DNA from: Prorocentrum cordatum
Taxonomy: Eukaryota > Sar > Dinophyceae > Prorocentrales > Prorocentraceae
Assembly (NCBI GenBank): GCA_963575745.1
Contig: CAUYUJ010003686.1
Span: 25,001-48,804, forward strand
DNA length: 23,804 bases
Direction of reading: 5' to 3'
Shown here: piece by piece, positions 9,167-17,365 of the stretch
Position numbering within the stretch: the stretch's first letter is position 1
Layout of the letters: the number at the start of each line of letters is the position of its first letter
Program-made: the position numbers and the translations under genes
Notes under the pieces: generated by a model
Seen by the model: the letters and a program-made list of their open reading frames with translations, nothing else
What the model was told of the DNA's origin: nothing
Database searches by the model: none

Positions 9167-9459
9167 CTTGGCACATCGCCACCGCCAACACCATCGCCGA
9201 CGACATCGCCGCCATCACGGCGGCCCCCCTCCAAGATGACAAGCAGAATGCGTGTCATGGCTCTTACACTTGAAGGAGGGGGAGGAGAAAAAACTGTACG
9301 ACTGACCACACATTCCCCTGCAAGAACAGATACTACACTGCGAATCTCAAACGTGCACGGGTGAAGCGTAGACAAGGCAAAGCTGCAGAGTGCACATGTG
9401 GGAGATACTGCAATGCACTTACCTGTAATTCAACACCTACACGAGCACAATTGCAAACT
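9167..9459 (-). other. Sequence downstream of the decayed gene (possible 3' UTR)
   Basis: Non-repetitive sequence of balanced composition, unlike the flanking purine tracts. On the minus strand a textbook donor-like CAG|GTAAGT occurs near 9425-9417. Dinoflagellate introns often lack GT-AG borders, so this alone is weak. No AATAAA or genomic poly(A) remnant was seen. Confidence 0.3.
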
Positions 9460-10547
9460 TCAATCCTCACCATCTGACAGCACCTCGGAGTATATCGACA
9501 GGCCGCCGCTAGCGCACAGAAGATCGTAAGGATTACAATCGGGGTAGTTATGATGGTGCCATTTCAGATCTCTCGCTATCTCCACATCGGCCCAGGAAGC
9601 AAGCGATGGGAATTCACCAAGCAACTGTTGTACATCGTCCTGGAATTCGCCGAAACAGCTTTCAAAGTAATTTGCGTTGTCTCCCATGGGTATGTCGCAG
9701 ATGGTGAAAATGTCAAGAAATGAGGGCTCCGAATGCTCTTCTTCTGGCAGGCCACCCAGACTAGGCCCGTCAGCGCGTGCGACCGCAGCTCGAAGCATGA
9801 AGAAAACTGCGGGAAATGTCGTTTTCCGTACGGGTGGTGACCGCGCGGCGTGGCTCCCGAGAGCCGTGCAACAATTCCAACTGAGCGTCCGCAAGTATCG
9901 TGTCGCTGGTTCATACACCGATATCTGTGAGCACGGCTTCATGGTTGGACTCGCCGTCACTGTAGATGTCGAAAATTTGGCTCCCTCCAACAGGTCGTGG
10001 ACCGGAGGTGCGGGAAGAGACGGGACGCCTCAAGTGGAAAACAAACTCGAGCAGAACTGCATGCATGGACGACGAATCGAAATGCTCCCAGCCTGACCCC
10101 CAGGCAGCCGTGTGGGTACGAGACTATTTGGCATCAGGCTCCTGAGGGTCCCCAGGCAGTGGATCAGCAGGGGGATCATTCCCATTTTCATAATCATCAT
10201 TATCTTGGCCAGGGTCAGGCTCTGGTCGGTGCTCATCGCGACCTCCAGCTCCAAGAGGGCCAGCTTCATAACCATCATCATGCGGGCGGTGCTCGCCACG
10301 TAGCACGAACCACATCTTGACCTCACTCCGTCCAGAACTGTGCCAGTGTCCGCGGTCTGTGACCACGGTGCCCTGAGTGTGCGCCTCCACGACCGCAAGT
10401 GTAGCCAACAAAATACTACGATGTTCAACAGAAGTGGCATCAGGGAAAAGCTCCCGGACTCTGGTCATTGATGCCTAGTGAGATGTGGACCGCATGCCCG
10501 TCCTCGATGCATTGGCGAAGATGTCGGATACGAGAAGAAACAACCAT
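9460..10547 (-). pseudogene. Retroposed, decayed protein-coding gene, family unrecognised
   Basis: Starts at the ATG at 10547, 75 nt after a spliced-leader copy, and can be followed about 360 codons to TGA at 9460-9462. The first frame (RIRHLRQCIEDGHAVHISLG) shifts near 10470 into the frame beginning MTRVRELFPD. That frame runs through an Asp/Glu/Pro-rich stretch to TAG at 10124-10126, stays protein-like past it (e.g. FDIYSDGESNHEAVLTDI), meets TGA at 9911-9913, continues (LADAQLELLHG) and reaches TGA at 9770-9772. The last part lies in a third frame (e.g. YFESCFGEFQDDVQQLLGE) and ends acidic (SEVLSDGED). Balanced use of Trp, Tyr, Phe, Asp and Glu sets it apart from all other frames here. No domain was recognised. 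Two frameshifts and three stops indicate a pseudogene, though cryptic introns or assembly errors could explain some. Confidence 0.6.
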
Positions 10548-10622
10548 CGCACGCGGCCCGGCGCCCGTCAGCGCAAAAAGCGCTGCCCCAACCGCGCGTC
10601 CCAGCCAGAGCCGGGGCAGCGG
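10548..10622 (-). other. 5' leader between spliced leader and ATG
   Basis: Seventy-five GC-rich nucleotides join the spliced-leader copy to the first ATG, with no upstream ATG. The base sequence after the leader is CCGCTGCC, not a GT splice donor, so this is a joined mRNA-like arrangement rather than an SL RNA gene. Confidence 0.7.
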
Positions 10623-10644
10623 CTTGAGCCAAAATGGCTACGGC
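10623..10644 (-). other. Relict dinoflagellate spliced leader (DinoSL) copy
   Basis: The minus strand from 10644 to 10623 begins GCCGTAGCCATT and ends TTGGCTCAAG. All 22 positions match the conserved dinoflagellate spliced-leader exon, whose first base varies (A, G or U) and is G here. In dinoflagellates this sequence is added to mRNA 5' ends by trans-splicing and is not encoded next to genes. A genomic copy upstream of a gene body marks reinsertion of a reverse-transcribed mRNA. The polypyrimidine side of a (GGA)n/(TCC)n tract begins directly upstream. Confidence 0.96.
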
Positions 10645-11129
10645 GGAGAAGGAGGAGAAGGAGGAGGTGGAGGAGGTGGGGAGGAGGAGGATGATGAGGA
10701 GGAGGAGGAAGGAGGAGGAGGAGGAGGAGAAGGTGGGGAGGAGGAACGAGGAGGAAAGGAGGAGTAGGAGGTAGGAGTTGAGTGATAGAGGAGGAGGAGA
10801 AGGAGGAGGAAGGAGGATGAGTAGTAGGCAATGATGACGAGGAGGACGAGGAATAAAGGAGGAGGAGGAGTAGGAGGAGGAGGAGGAGGAGAGAGGAGGA
10901 GGAAGGAGGAGGAGGAGGAGGGGTAGAGGAGTAGGAGGAGGTAGGAGGAGGAGGAAATGAGGAGAGGAGGAGAAGGAGGAGTGGAAGAGGAGGACGAGGA
11001 GGAGGAAGAAAGGAGATGAGGAGGAGGAGGAGAAGGAGGAGAGGAGGTCGAGGAGGGGGACGAGGAGGGGGACGAGGAGGAGGAGGAGGAGGAGGAGGAG
11101 GAGGAGGAGGAGAAGGATGAGGAGGCCTA
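10645..11129 (+). repeat. Polypurine (GGA)n tract abutting the spliced leader
   Basis: GGA/GAG-rich purine sequence with scattered T (GGAGTAGGAGG variants). On the minus strand it is a pyrimidine tract of about 480 nt lying immediately 5' of the spliced-leader copy. Open frames across it are repeat artefacts. Confidence 0.93.
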
Positions 11130-11640
11130 GACACACGGGGACGGCTCCCCGCTCGACCCCCCCTGGCACCACCCATTCGACCTCCCTCGCCACTCCCCTG
11201 GCACGGGAACCTGCGCGCCGATGCTGCCGAGAGCGAGAAGCCGAAGGCTCGCTCGAGGCGAGACCCCGCGGCGACGACTGCGACCGCTGGCGCAAGAGAA
11301 AGTCCCCCCTCAGACAGAACCAGGACAAGGATAACATCGGACAAGGATAAATCGGGGATCTCTGAGGCCCAGCGGTTCTGGATGATGCATCGGGCGCCGC
11401 AGCCTTCTCAGAGCGTTCTGGAATGCTCGGAGGGCGTTCGGGGAATGCTCTGAGGCCTCAGCGGCGACGACTGGGCGTGCGACCGCTGGTGCAGAGGAAA
11501 GCTTCCCCCCGCCCCCTCGGTGGCGAAGAAACTCACAGCGGACGGCGCCTGGCACTTCTCGGCCCCCCATGGCGTTGCCCTCACCGCCGGGCCCTGGGAC
11601 CGTCAGAAGACTGCCCGGGACGACGAGCTGGTCCTGCCGC
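11130..11640. other. Unique sequence with short direct repeats
   Basis: A ~45-50 bp direct repeat occurs at 11268-11310 and 11461-11511. Both start GCGGCGACGACTG, then have CGACCGCTGG(C/T)GCA and a C-run; the second has a 6-bp insertion. Near 11323-11355, ACAAGGATAA...ATCGG occurs twice in tandem. No gene was supported. Confidence 0.6.
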
Positions 11641-11833
11641 AGGAGGAGGAGGAGGAGGAGGAGAAGGAGGAGGAGGAGGAGGAGGAGAAGGAGAAGGAGG
11701 AGGAGGGGAGAGAGGAGGTCGAGGAGGGGGACGAGAGGAGGAGGAGGAGAGGAAGGAGAAAGAGAAGGAGGAAGAAGGGGAGAGAGGAGGTCGAGGAGGA
11801 GGAAGGGAGGAGGAGGGGGAGGAGGAGGAGGAG
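11641..11833 (+). repeat. Polypurine (GGA)n tract
   Basis: Purine sequence of GGA, GAA and GGGGA words with a few GGTCGAGG and GGACGAG interruptions. It faces a pyrimidine tract about 160 bp downstream, making a large imperfect inverted repeat of simple sequence. Confidence 0.95.
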
Positions 11834-11995
11834 CACACCGCGGCACACCACGAGCGGAGCCCCAGCCCACATCCTCCTGCTTCCTCCTCCGGGCCAAACG
11901 ATCTCGTGGCCCCCGGGGCCCCGCACTGGGCGAGGACGCCCTCCGCGAAGAATGGCAACGTCGGAGGTCCGTGGCCCTCTCGGGGCGCCTCTCCG

Positions 11996-12215
11996 CCCCT
12001 CCTCCTCCTCCTCCTCCTCCTCCTCCTTCCTCCTCCTCCTCCTCCTCCTCCTTCCTCCTCCTCCTCGCTCCTACCCTCCTCCTCCTCCTCCTCCTCCCTC
12101 CTCCCTTCTCTCCTAATCCTCCCTTCCTCCCAACCTTCTCCTCCTCCTCCTCCTCCTCTTCTCCTCCTCCTCCTCCTCCTCCTCCCCCTCCTCCTCCTCC
12201 TCCTCCTCCTCCTCC
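11996..12215 (+). repeat. Polypyrimidine (TCC)n tract
   Basis: CTCCTC-type sequence with very few purines, in the opposite orientation to the tract at 11641-11833. The 160-bp spacer (11834-11995) is GC-rich with no supported gene. Confidence 0.95.
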
Positions 12216-12278
12216 GGGCGGGCGGAGTTCAGCCCGCAACCCAGGCCCTGCGCTCCCCCCACGCCTGCGCGCCACGGG

Positions 12279-12294
12279 GCGCGCACGTGCGCGC
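12279..12294. repeat. 16-bp palindrome GCGCGCACGTGCGCGC
   Basis: A perfect palindrome of alternating purine and pyrimidine, compatible with a cruciform or Z-DNA. No link to a gene was seen. Confidence 0.9.
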
Positions 12295-12354
12295 GTCTCT
12301 GCAGTGCCAGGCTGCGGGGTTCCGGTGCCCCGACGTCGCGTGGGTGCTGTGCTA

Positions 12355-12560
12355 TGGCAGCCGCTGGTTTCGCCGACGGCTGGCTTCGCCCGGCTGGCTT
12401 CGCCCAGCCGGTTTCGCCGCCCGGCGCCGCCCTGCGAAACCAGCTGCCGTCGACGACACCAGCTTCCGTCGGCGAGACCAGCTGCCGTCGGCGAAACCAG
12501 CTGCCGTCGGCGAAACCAGCTGCCGTCGGCGAAACCAGCTGCGTCGGCGAAACTGCCCGA
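12355..12560 (+). repeat. GGCGAAACCAGC minisatellite, both orientations
   Basis: 12480-12545 has a 19-bp period (GCTGCCGTCGGCGAAACCA), with less regular units from 12427. At 12361-12412 the same core occurs reverse-complemented (GCTGGTTTCGCC), so the array switches orientation near 12415. A related 15-bp-period array lies at 12886-13037. Confidence 0.9.
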
Positions 12561-12659
12561 TCCGACCCGCCCGCTGGGGTCCGCCCGCCCAACCCGACCC
12601 GCCAGTTCGGATTCGCGCGTGCTCGGTCGAGCCCGCCCCACACTTTCATGTCCCGCCCG

Positions 12660-12713
12660 CCCGACCCGACCCGCCCGCTCGGGTCCGACGCCCGACGCCC
12701 GACGCCCGACGCC

Positions 12714-12782
<69 letters not shown>

Positions 12783-12885
12783 CGTCGGCGTCGATGACGG
12801 CGACGGCGACGACGACGGCGTCGATGACGCCGACGGCGGCGCCGACGCCGACGCCGACGCCGACGGCGACGACGGCGTCAGCAAA
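12660..12885 (+). repeat. (GAC)n and (GCCGAC)n tract
   Basis: CGCCCGA repeats lead into an uninterrupted (GAC)n from about 12714 to 12780, then imperfect GGCGTCGATGACGGCGAC-type and GCCGAC units to about 12885. Frames read poly-D, poly-R, poly-T or poly-V depending on register and strand, so none is credible as a gene. Confidence 0.95.
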
Positions 12886-13037
12886 ACCAGCGCCGGCGAA
12901 ACCAGCGCCAGCGAAACCAGCCGCCGGCGAAACCAGCGGGGCGAAAACAACGGGGCGAAACCAGCGGGGCGAAACCAGCGCCGGCGAAACCAGCCGTCGG
13001 CGAAACCAGCAGGGCGAAACCAGCGCTGGCGAAACCT
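12886..13037 (+). repeat. GGCGAAACCAGC minisatellite, second block
   Basis: About ten units of roughly 13-15 bp share the core GGCGAAACCAGC. They vary in the bases between cores (GCC, GCCGCC, GGG, CCGTC). The core is that of 12427-12560, in the same orientation. Confidence 0.92.
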
Positions 13038-13234
13038 GCTCATGCCTGCAATATGCGCCCACCCATGACCCCAAGACACAAGCTCAGGAGCTTCGATGGT
13101 CCCTGATTGTGCGGGTTCCACTATGGAATAAAACGCATTCCCGCATCGGCAGGTATGGCAGGTATGGTCTGGTGTAGTCTGACTCAGCTCATCCCACGAT
13201 GCAAAAGCTGGAGTCGCTGGCGCAGAGGGAGGTA
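13038..13234. other. Unique sequence, no gene supported
   Basis: Balanced-composition sequence. GGCAGGTATGGCAGGTATGG is a short tandem duplication near 13150. No convincing frame was seen. Confidence 0.4.
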
Positions 13235-13512
13235 GACAGAGGGGCAAACAATCAGCTAACGTAGCTGGCTTTCCCGGCGACTCCAGGCGCCAGAGGCGTC
13301 CATGTATCGAGGAAAGCGCCCGGCGACGGGGCCGAAACACGCTGCATGCCGAAAATTTCGCGCCGCCCCTCTTTCTCAATCCTCCCCCTTTCATCCGACC
13401 CGAATACCCAGATCTCGGAAGTCGCGACGTTTTCACAACATTGACCCTCACAGGTCTAGACCCTTCCCTGGGACTGGCTTTTCATCCCGAGCCGCGTTTG
13501 TTACGGTCCTGA
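13235..13512 (+). repeat. Dispersed repeat family C plus R1, most complete copy
   Basis: Order: left end GAGGGAGGTAGACAGAGG; ATCAGCTAACGTAGCTGGC; a GGCG...GAGGCGTC region; CATGTATCGAGGAAAGCGCC; a C-rich right end near 13360-13393 (approximate inverse of the left end); TCGCGACGTTTTCACAAC; then R1 (AGGTCTAGACCCTTCC to CATCCCGAG). Copies 1 and 2 show the first part, and R1 occurs separately at 128, 6790 and 7253. The family is therefore a composite of about 280 bp often found in pieces. Confidence 0.65.
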
Positions 13513-13667
13513 AACAGTCAACAACCTCTCCCCATTGTGATTTTGCAGCTTCCCCCCACAGGGCGAGCCCCAGGGATCACAAGCCCTCCCACAGCTTGGT
13601 TTAGGGAGCCTCGACGCGCGGTGCCCACTTCAGGGCGGCTCCTTGGGAGCCACAACTCGTCTAAGGA
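13513..13667. other. No feature supported
   Basis: Non-repetitive sequence between the family C/R1 copy and the (TCC)n tract that leads into the assembly gap. Confidence 0.4.
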
Positions 13668-13804
13668 GTTCCTCCTCCTCCTCCTCCTCCTCCTCCTCCT
13701 CCTCNNNNNNNNNNNNNNNNNNNNNNNNNNNNNNNNNNNNNNNNNNNNNNNNNNNNNNNNNNNNNNNNNNNNNNNNNNNNNNNNNNNNNNNNNNNNNNNN
13801 NNNN
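13668..13804 (+). repeat. (TCC)n tract running into a 100-N assembly gap
   Basis: TCC units from 13669 to 13704 run directly into exactly 100 N (13705-13804), the usual placeholder for a gap of unknown size. A G-run resumes afterwards. The gap most likely hides more simple repeat; any frame crossing it is meaningless. Confidence 0.95.
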
Positions 13805-13919
13805 CGGGGGGGGGACAAGTTAGGTGCGCTCGCGTCAACATCTGACATCCTACCCCTCCCTCCCATCCCTTACCATGGCGCTGGTTTTCTCTATCCGCGG
13901 ACGCGTGTCGTAGCGGACC

Positions 13920-14189
13920 TGTGGCTCCGCGCGCGTGTGCGTAGTGGGTGGTGGTGCGCGTGCGTGCGTGCGTGTGTGCGTGGTTGTGGTTGTTGTGGTG
14001 GTGGTGTGTATGTGTGTGTGCGTGTGTGCGCGTGTGCTGTGGTGTGACGTGGTGGGGCGTCTTGGTGGTTTGGTGGTGGGCCAGGTGCGTACGTGCGTGA
14101 TGGCGGCGGTGGTGGTGGCGGTGGTGGTGTGTGTGTGTGTCTGTGTGTGTGTGCGTGTTTGTGTGTGTGTGTGCGTGTGTATGTGTGTG

Positions 14190-14233
<44 letters not shown>

Positions 14234-14445
14234 TGTGTGTCTGTGTGTGCGCGCGTGTGATGTGGTGTGACGCAGTGTAGCGTGGTGGTGGTGGTGGGTG
14301 GGGTAGTGCGGTGGTGGTGGCGGTGCGCGGTGGTGGTGCGCGTGCGTGCGTGCGTGCGTTGGTGGGTGGAAGTGGCGGTGGGTGTGCGTGCGGCGGGGCG
14401 GGGCGTGGTGCGGCGCGGTGGTGGCGGGCGGATGGGCGCGCGAGA
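13920..14445 (+). repeat. G/T-rich simple sequence: (GTG)n, (TG)n, (GCGT)n
   Basis: Almost entirely G and T with C in GCGT words, including (TG)n at 14125-14200 and (GCGT)n near 14201-14235. Alternating purine-pyrimidine stretches favour Z-DNA. The opposite strand reads Thr/His/Arg-only frames, which are artefacts. Confidence 0.93.
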
Positions 14446-14447
14446 CA

Positions 14448-15505
14448 GAGGCCCGCGCTGGGGCGAGAACGCCATCCTGAACGACGGAGGCCAAACACCG
14501 ATCCGAAAATGAGGCCCACGCTGCAGCGGGAGCACGATTCGGAACGATTCGGGAGCAGAAATGAGGCCGGCGCCTCAGCGAGAGCAGCATTTAAAAAAAA
14601 ACGCAAGCGAAAACCCAACTCCGGGGAATCGTGTGTAAAAAAACAGTACGCGGGTGGGGGGGGCGAATACGCAAAAGACGTCATCAGGGGAAGAGGGAGA
14701 GTAGTATTCATATTGAATAATTGTAGTGGAGGAGGACCCGTGTAAATAACCGACTCATACACGACCTTTGGAATACACCCTCCCTCCAAATTCCTTCTTC
14801 ACGGGCACTTACACGGGTTCATTTCACTGAGGAAGTTGCCCCGGGGAGAGGCAGCCCTGTGAAAAACCCTGAAGCGTGCCAGAACAGTTTTCTCAGGACT
14901 TCAACGCTGGCACGTCTTGGCGATCCTGAATCGCGCCAGAACACCATTCCTGGGACTTCAACACCGCGAATCCGCGTAACTCATGCGCCCTGAAAATCTT
15001 GAATCGCTGCAAGACACAAGTTCTGGTACGTTAACCATGAGAGGCAGTGAAACTCTTGCGACGTTTGAAAAACCAATGTGCGCGGCGCTAAGGCGAGAGT
15101 CACATTCTGAAAAACGGCCCGCCCTCAATCCGAGAAACTCTTACAAGCAACAACAAACAAAAACGGAACAACGAAAAAACAATGCGCGGCGCTAAGGCGA
15201 GAGCCACAAGTTGAAACCACCCGCCCTCAATACGTAGAAATCTTACACATGCTGAACAGGAATGCACGTGGCGCTAAGGCGCGAGTCACATGTGGAAAAC
15301 AACCCGTCCTCAATACGTGGAACTCTTGCGAATGTTTGAACCGAATGTGCGCGGCGCTAAAGCGAGAGACACATCTTGAAAGCGACACGCCCTCAATCCG
15401 TGAAGCTCTTGCAATGTTGTAACAACGAATGTGCGCGGCGCTAGGGCGAGAACCACATCCTGAAAACGGCCCACCCTCCACCTGTGAAACTGCTGCCAAT
15501 GCTTA
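14448..15505 (+). repeat. Degenerate tandem array (core GCGCGGCGCTAAGGCGAGAG)
   Basis: Five clear units start near 15075, 15181, 15261, 15344 and 15428 (spacings 106, 80, 83, 84). Each has AATG(T)GCGCGGCGCTA, GGCGAGAG(T/C)CACA, GAAA, CGCCCTCAAT and GAAACTCTTGC. Diverged units at 14448, 14511 and 14563 keep GCGCTGGGGCGAGAACGCC-type cores. Around 14878 and 14936 a 58-bp subtype begins GCCAGAACA. No frame stays open through the array and no RNA gene was recognised. Confidence 0.8.
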
Positions 15506-15647
15506 AAAGCTTCAGGATTCATAAAAAGGATTCATCGGATTCGCGAACCAGCGCACGCCTTTCGACCGGCCTCGGGGGTTTATCTCTCGCCTTTTGGCTT
15601 CTCTCCTCTTGCGAAGGAGCTGCTTAATCATGCGGAAAACGAAAATG
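15506..15647. other. Short direct repeats, no gene supported
   Basis: GGATTCAT occurs twice and CGGATTCG follows, all between 15511 and 15544. The rest is unique. Confidence 0.5.
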
Positions 15648-15850
15648 GAGGAGGAGGAGGAGGAGGTGGAGGGGAGGGGTGGAGGAGAGGAGGGGGAGGA
15701 GGAGGAGGAGGAGGAGGAGGAGGGGGAGGAGGGGGAGAAGGAGGAGGAGGAGGAGGAGGAGGACGTGCCTTTCAGGGGAGCTCGCAGGAGGAGGAGGAGG
15801 AGGCGGAGGAGGAGGGGCAGTAGGAGGCGGAGGAGGAGGGGCCGCAGGAG
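15648..15850 (+). repeat. Polypurine (GGA)n tract
   Basis: GGA/GGGGA purine sequence with a short interruption near 15764-15783 (ACGTGCCTTTCAGG) and some GGC in the second half. Open frames on both strands are repeat artefacts. Confidence 0.94.
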
Positions 15851-16140
15851 GAGGCGCAGCGACCCCCGGGGGGAGACGCCGGGCGGAGGGGAGGACCTGC
15901 GGAGGCGGCGCCCTCGTCGGCCCTCGGCGGCTCTCCGGCCTCGGGGAGGTGCTCCCCCCGCAGCGGCGCCCAGCGCCGAGGGGCGCCCGAACAGCGCCCA
16001 GGTCGTCCCGAGAGCGGCCGCCCGAGGCCCGAGGCGAGGCCCGAGGGCCAGGGCGACGAGGGGCGAGAGGGGCGCGCGTCCCCCGATCGTCGGCGCCGTG
16101 CTCCTCGCAGGGGCTGCCACAGGGATGCGAGGGCCATCTA
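15851..16140. other. Very GC-rich sequence, no gene supported
   Basis: Several frames are open on both strands because AT-containing stop codons are rare at this composition. The encoded sequences are Arg/Ala/Pro/Gly-rich with no recognisable motif. Confidence 0.4.
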
Positions 16141-16292
16141 GGGGGCCACTTGCGAGCCCTGCCCCTACCCCCCACGATTTCTGAGGGGGAGGGTGGGGTT
16201 CACATCATTCGGGAGCTCCCGAGCGAAGTGAACCCCACCCTCCCCCTGAGAAATCGTGGGAGGTAGGGGTAGGGTTCGCAAGTGGCCCCCTA
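16139..16292. mobile_element. Foldback/MITE-like element with 63-bp arms, TA-flanked
   Basis: 16141-16203 and 16228-16290 are reverse complements at 59 of 63 positions with no indels. The 24-nt loop contains the perfect palindrome TCGGGAGCTCCCGA (16209-16222). TA lies immediately outside each end (16139-16140 and 16291-16292), as expected for a TA target duplication. That duplication type is known for Tc1/mariner-related MITEs, but TA is short enough to occur by chance. Similarity between the arms suggests fairly recent origin or upkeep. No coding capacity is present. Confidence 0.88.
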
Positions 16293-16550
16293 TTATCAAT
16301 GGGTGCCAGGGTGGACTCTCTGCTGGCCCCGCGCGGGGACGCCTGGCTCCGCGGATCGGGCTTGCCAGTTCCAGTGTCCAGTCTCCCATATCTCCCATAG
16401 TATGGTCCCCTGCTTTCTCTGCTTCCTGCTGTGAACTGTTGAAGTTCGCGCGAGGGGGGGAGCTGAAAAAGGCCCTGGTTACCACCACGTGGGGGGGGTT
16501 CTCAGAATCTCTGGGGCGTCCTGGGACATGTAAAACTATGTAATGTTCTG
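16293..16550. other. Unique sequence, no gene supported
   Basis: Moderate-GC sequence with CAGTCTCCCATATCTCCCAT near 16378 as the only short duplication. A 95-codon frame (16256-16543) starts inside the foldback and is not convincing. Confidence 0.4.
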
Positions 16551-16886
16551 CGCCCCCGAAGCCATAATCCCTCGCAAATTGCACCGTATTCGCGCCCCCG
16601 AATTCAGAAGTCCTCGTCAATTACACAAGATTCGCGTCCCCGAGACTATCAACCCTGACAAATTACGCTGTGTTCGCGCTCCCGAGACCAACATTCTCTG
16701 TAAATTATGCAATACTCGCGTCACCGAGGCAACACTCTCTCGCAAGTTATACAATACTTGCGTCCCCGAAGCCACGATCCCTCGGAAATCATATATCCTT
16801 CGCGCCTCCGAAATCACAAGCCTTCGAATAATACGCAGTCTTCGCGTTCTCGAGGCCACAATCCTTCATAAAAGGCGCCCACGACG
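16551..16886 (+). repeat. 42-bp-period minisatellite, array 1 (8 units)
   Basis: The CG(C/T)(C/T)CCCGA-type core starts at 16551, 16593, 16635, 16677, 16719, 16761, 16803 and 16845, exactly 42 bp apart each time, while the units differ at many positions. Each unit carries a CCCGA(A/G) core, a CC-TC segment and an AAATTA--C-A(T/A)TACTCG-type tail. Since 42 is 14 codons, the frame from 16543 reads a 14-residue repeat (e.g. APEAIIPRKLHRIR). A second plus frame and a minus frame (16617-16859) are also nearly stop-free, so coding is not favoured. Confidence 0.93.
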
Positions 16887-17235
16887 GTACAAGAGGCCTC
16901 CGAAACGGCCCGAGATTGCTCCAAGGCGCCCAAGATGGTCCCAAGACGGCCCAAGAGGCTCCCAAGAGGCCCCCAAGAGCGCTCCAAGAGAGGCCCAAGA
17001 GGCCAACATCCGCGATTTCCCTTAGGTTTTTGATGGAGTTTGGCACGCTCGCCTTTTCGGGCTTCCGTCGCTCCAAGAAGGCCCAAGAGGCCCCCCAAGA
17101 CCGGCCCAAGACGGCCCAAGAGGCTCTCAAGAACACCCCAAGACGGTTCAAGAGGAACCCAAGACGGCTCAAGAGACCCTCAAGACGGCCCAAGAGGGCT
17201 CCTAGACGGCCCCAACAGTGACCCGAGACGAGGGA
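16880..17235 (+). repeat. Dispersed repeat family E, copy 2
   Basis: CCCAAGACGGCCCAAGAGGCC-type words surround a less GC-rich insert at 16990-17060 (CCAACATCCGCGATTTCCC..., then GGCTTCCGTCGCTCC). The insert aligns with 5253-5330 and with the reverse complement of 23370-23445. Same orientation as the 5 kb copy. Confidence 0.75.
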
Positions 17236-17365
17236 CCCGAACCCAAGTGACCCCGTTCAGAAATCAGACGCTGCTTCATGACAGCGTCCAGGCCTCACCA
17301 AGTAGCTATTGCATACCCCATTCTCAGAGGGAGGAGATTGGCAGCAGAGGGCGAAGCTCTTACAA
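17236..17365. other. No feature supported
   Basis: Unique sequence between the family E copy and a foldback element. Confidence 0.4.

Noticed and set aside
8338-9273. Ser/Leu/Pro or Glu/Arg-rich proteins of 255-318 residues
   Set aside because: Direct translation of the polypurine tract in different frames.
9409-9427. Functional GT-AG intron border (CAG|GTAAGT on the minus strand)
   Set aside because: It lies downstream of the last stop, has no matching reading frame, and dinoflagellate introns often do not follow GT-AG.
10623-10644. SL RNA gene
   Set aside because: The spliced leader is followed by CCGCTGCC, not by a GT donor and an Sm-type site, and an mRNA-like leader and ATG follow it.
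11310-13451. 713-codon minus-strand open frame
   Set aside because: It crosses (TCC)n/(GGA)n, (GAC)n and GGCGAAACCAGC repeats whose words contain no stop codons. Overlapping plus-strand frames of 499 and 584 codons are equally open.
13518-14789. 423-codon His/Thr-rich minus frame
   Set aside because: It runs through the G/T-rich simple repeat and across 100 N bases.
14860-15505. tRNA or 5S rRNA cluster
   Set aside because: No cloverleaf, A/B-box pair or 5S-like internal control region could be recognised in the units.
16551-16886. CRISPR array
   Set aside because: Units are diverged throughout with no conserved-repeat and unique-spacer structure, and the genome is eukaryotic.
16543-17025. 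Protein of 14-residue repeats encoded by the 42-bp array
   Set aside because: Another plus frame and the minus strand are also nearly stop-free, array 2 of the same family has a 41-bp unit and stops, and the frame continues into family E repeat words. Kept only as a hypothesis in the findings.
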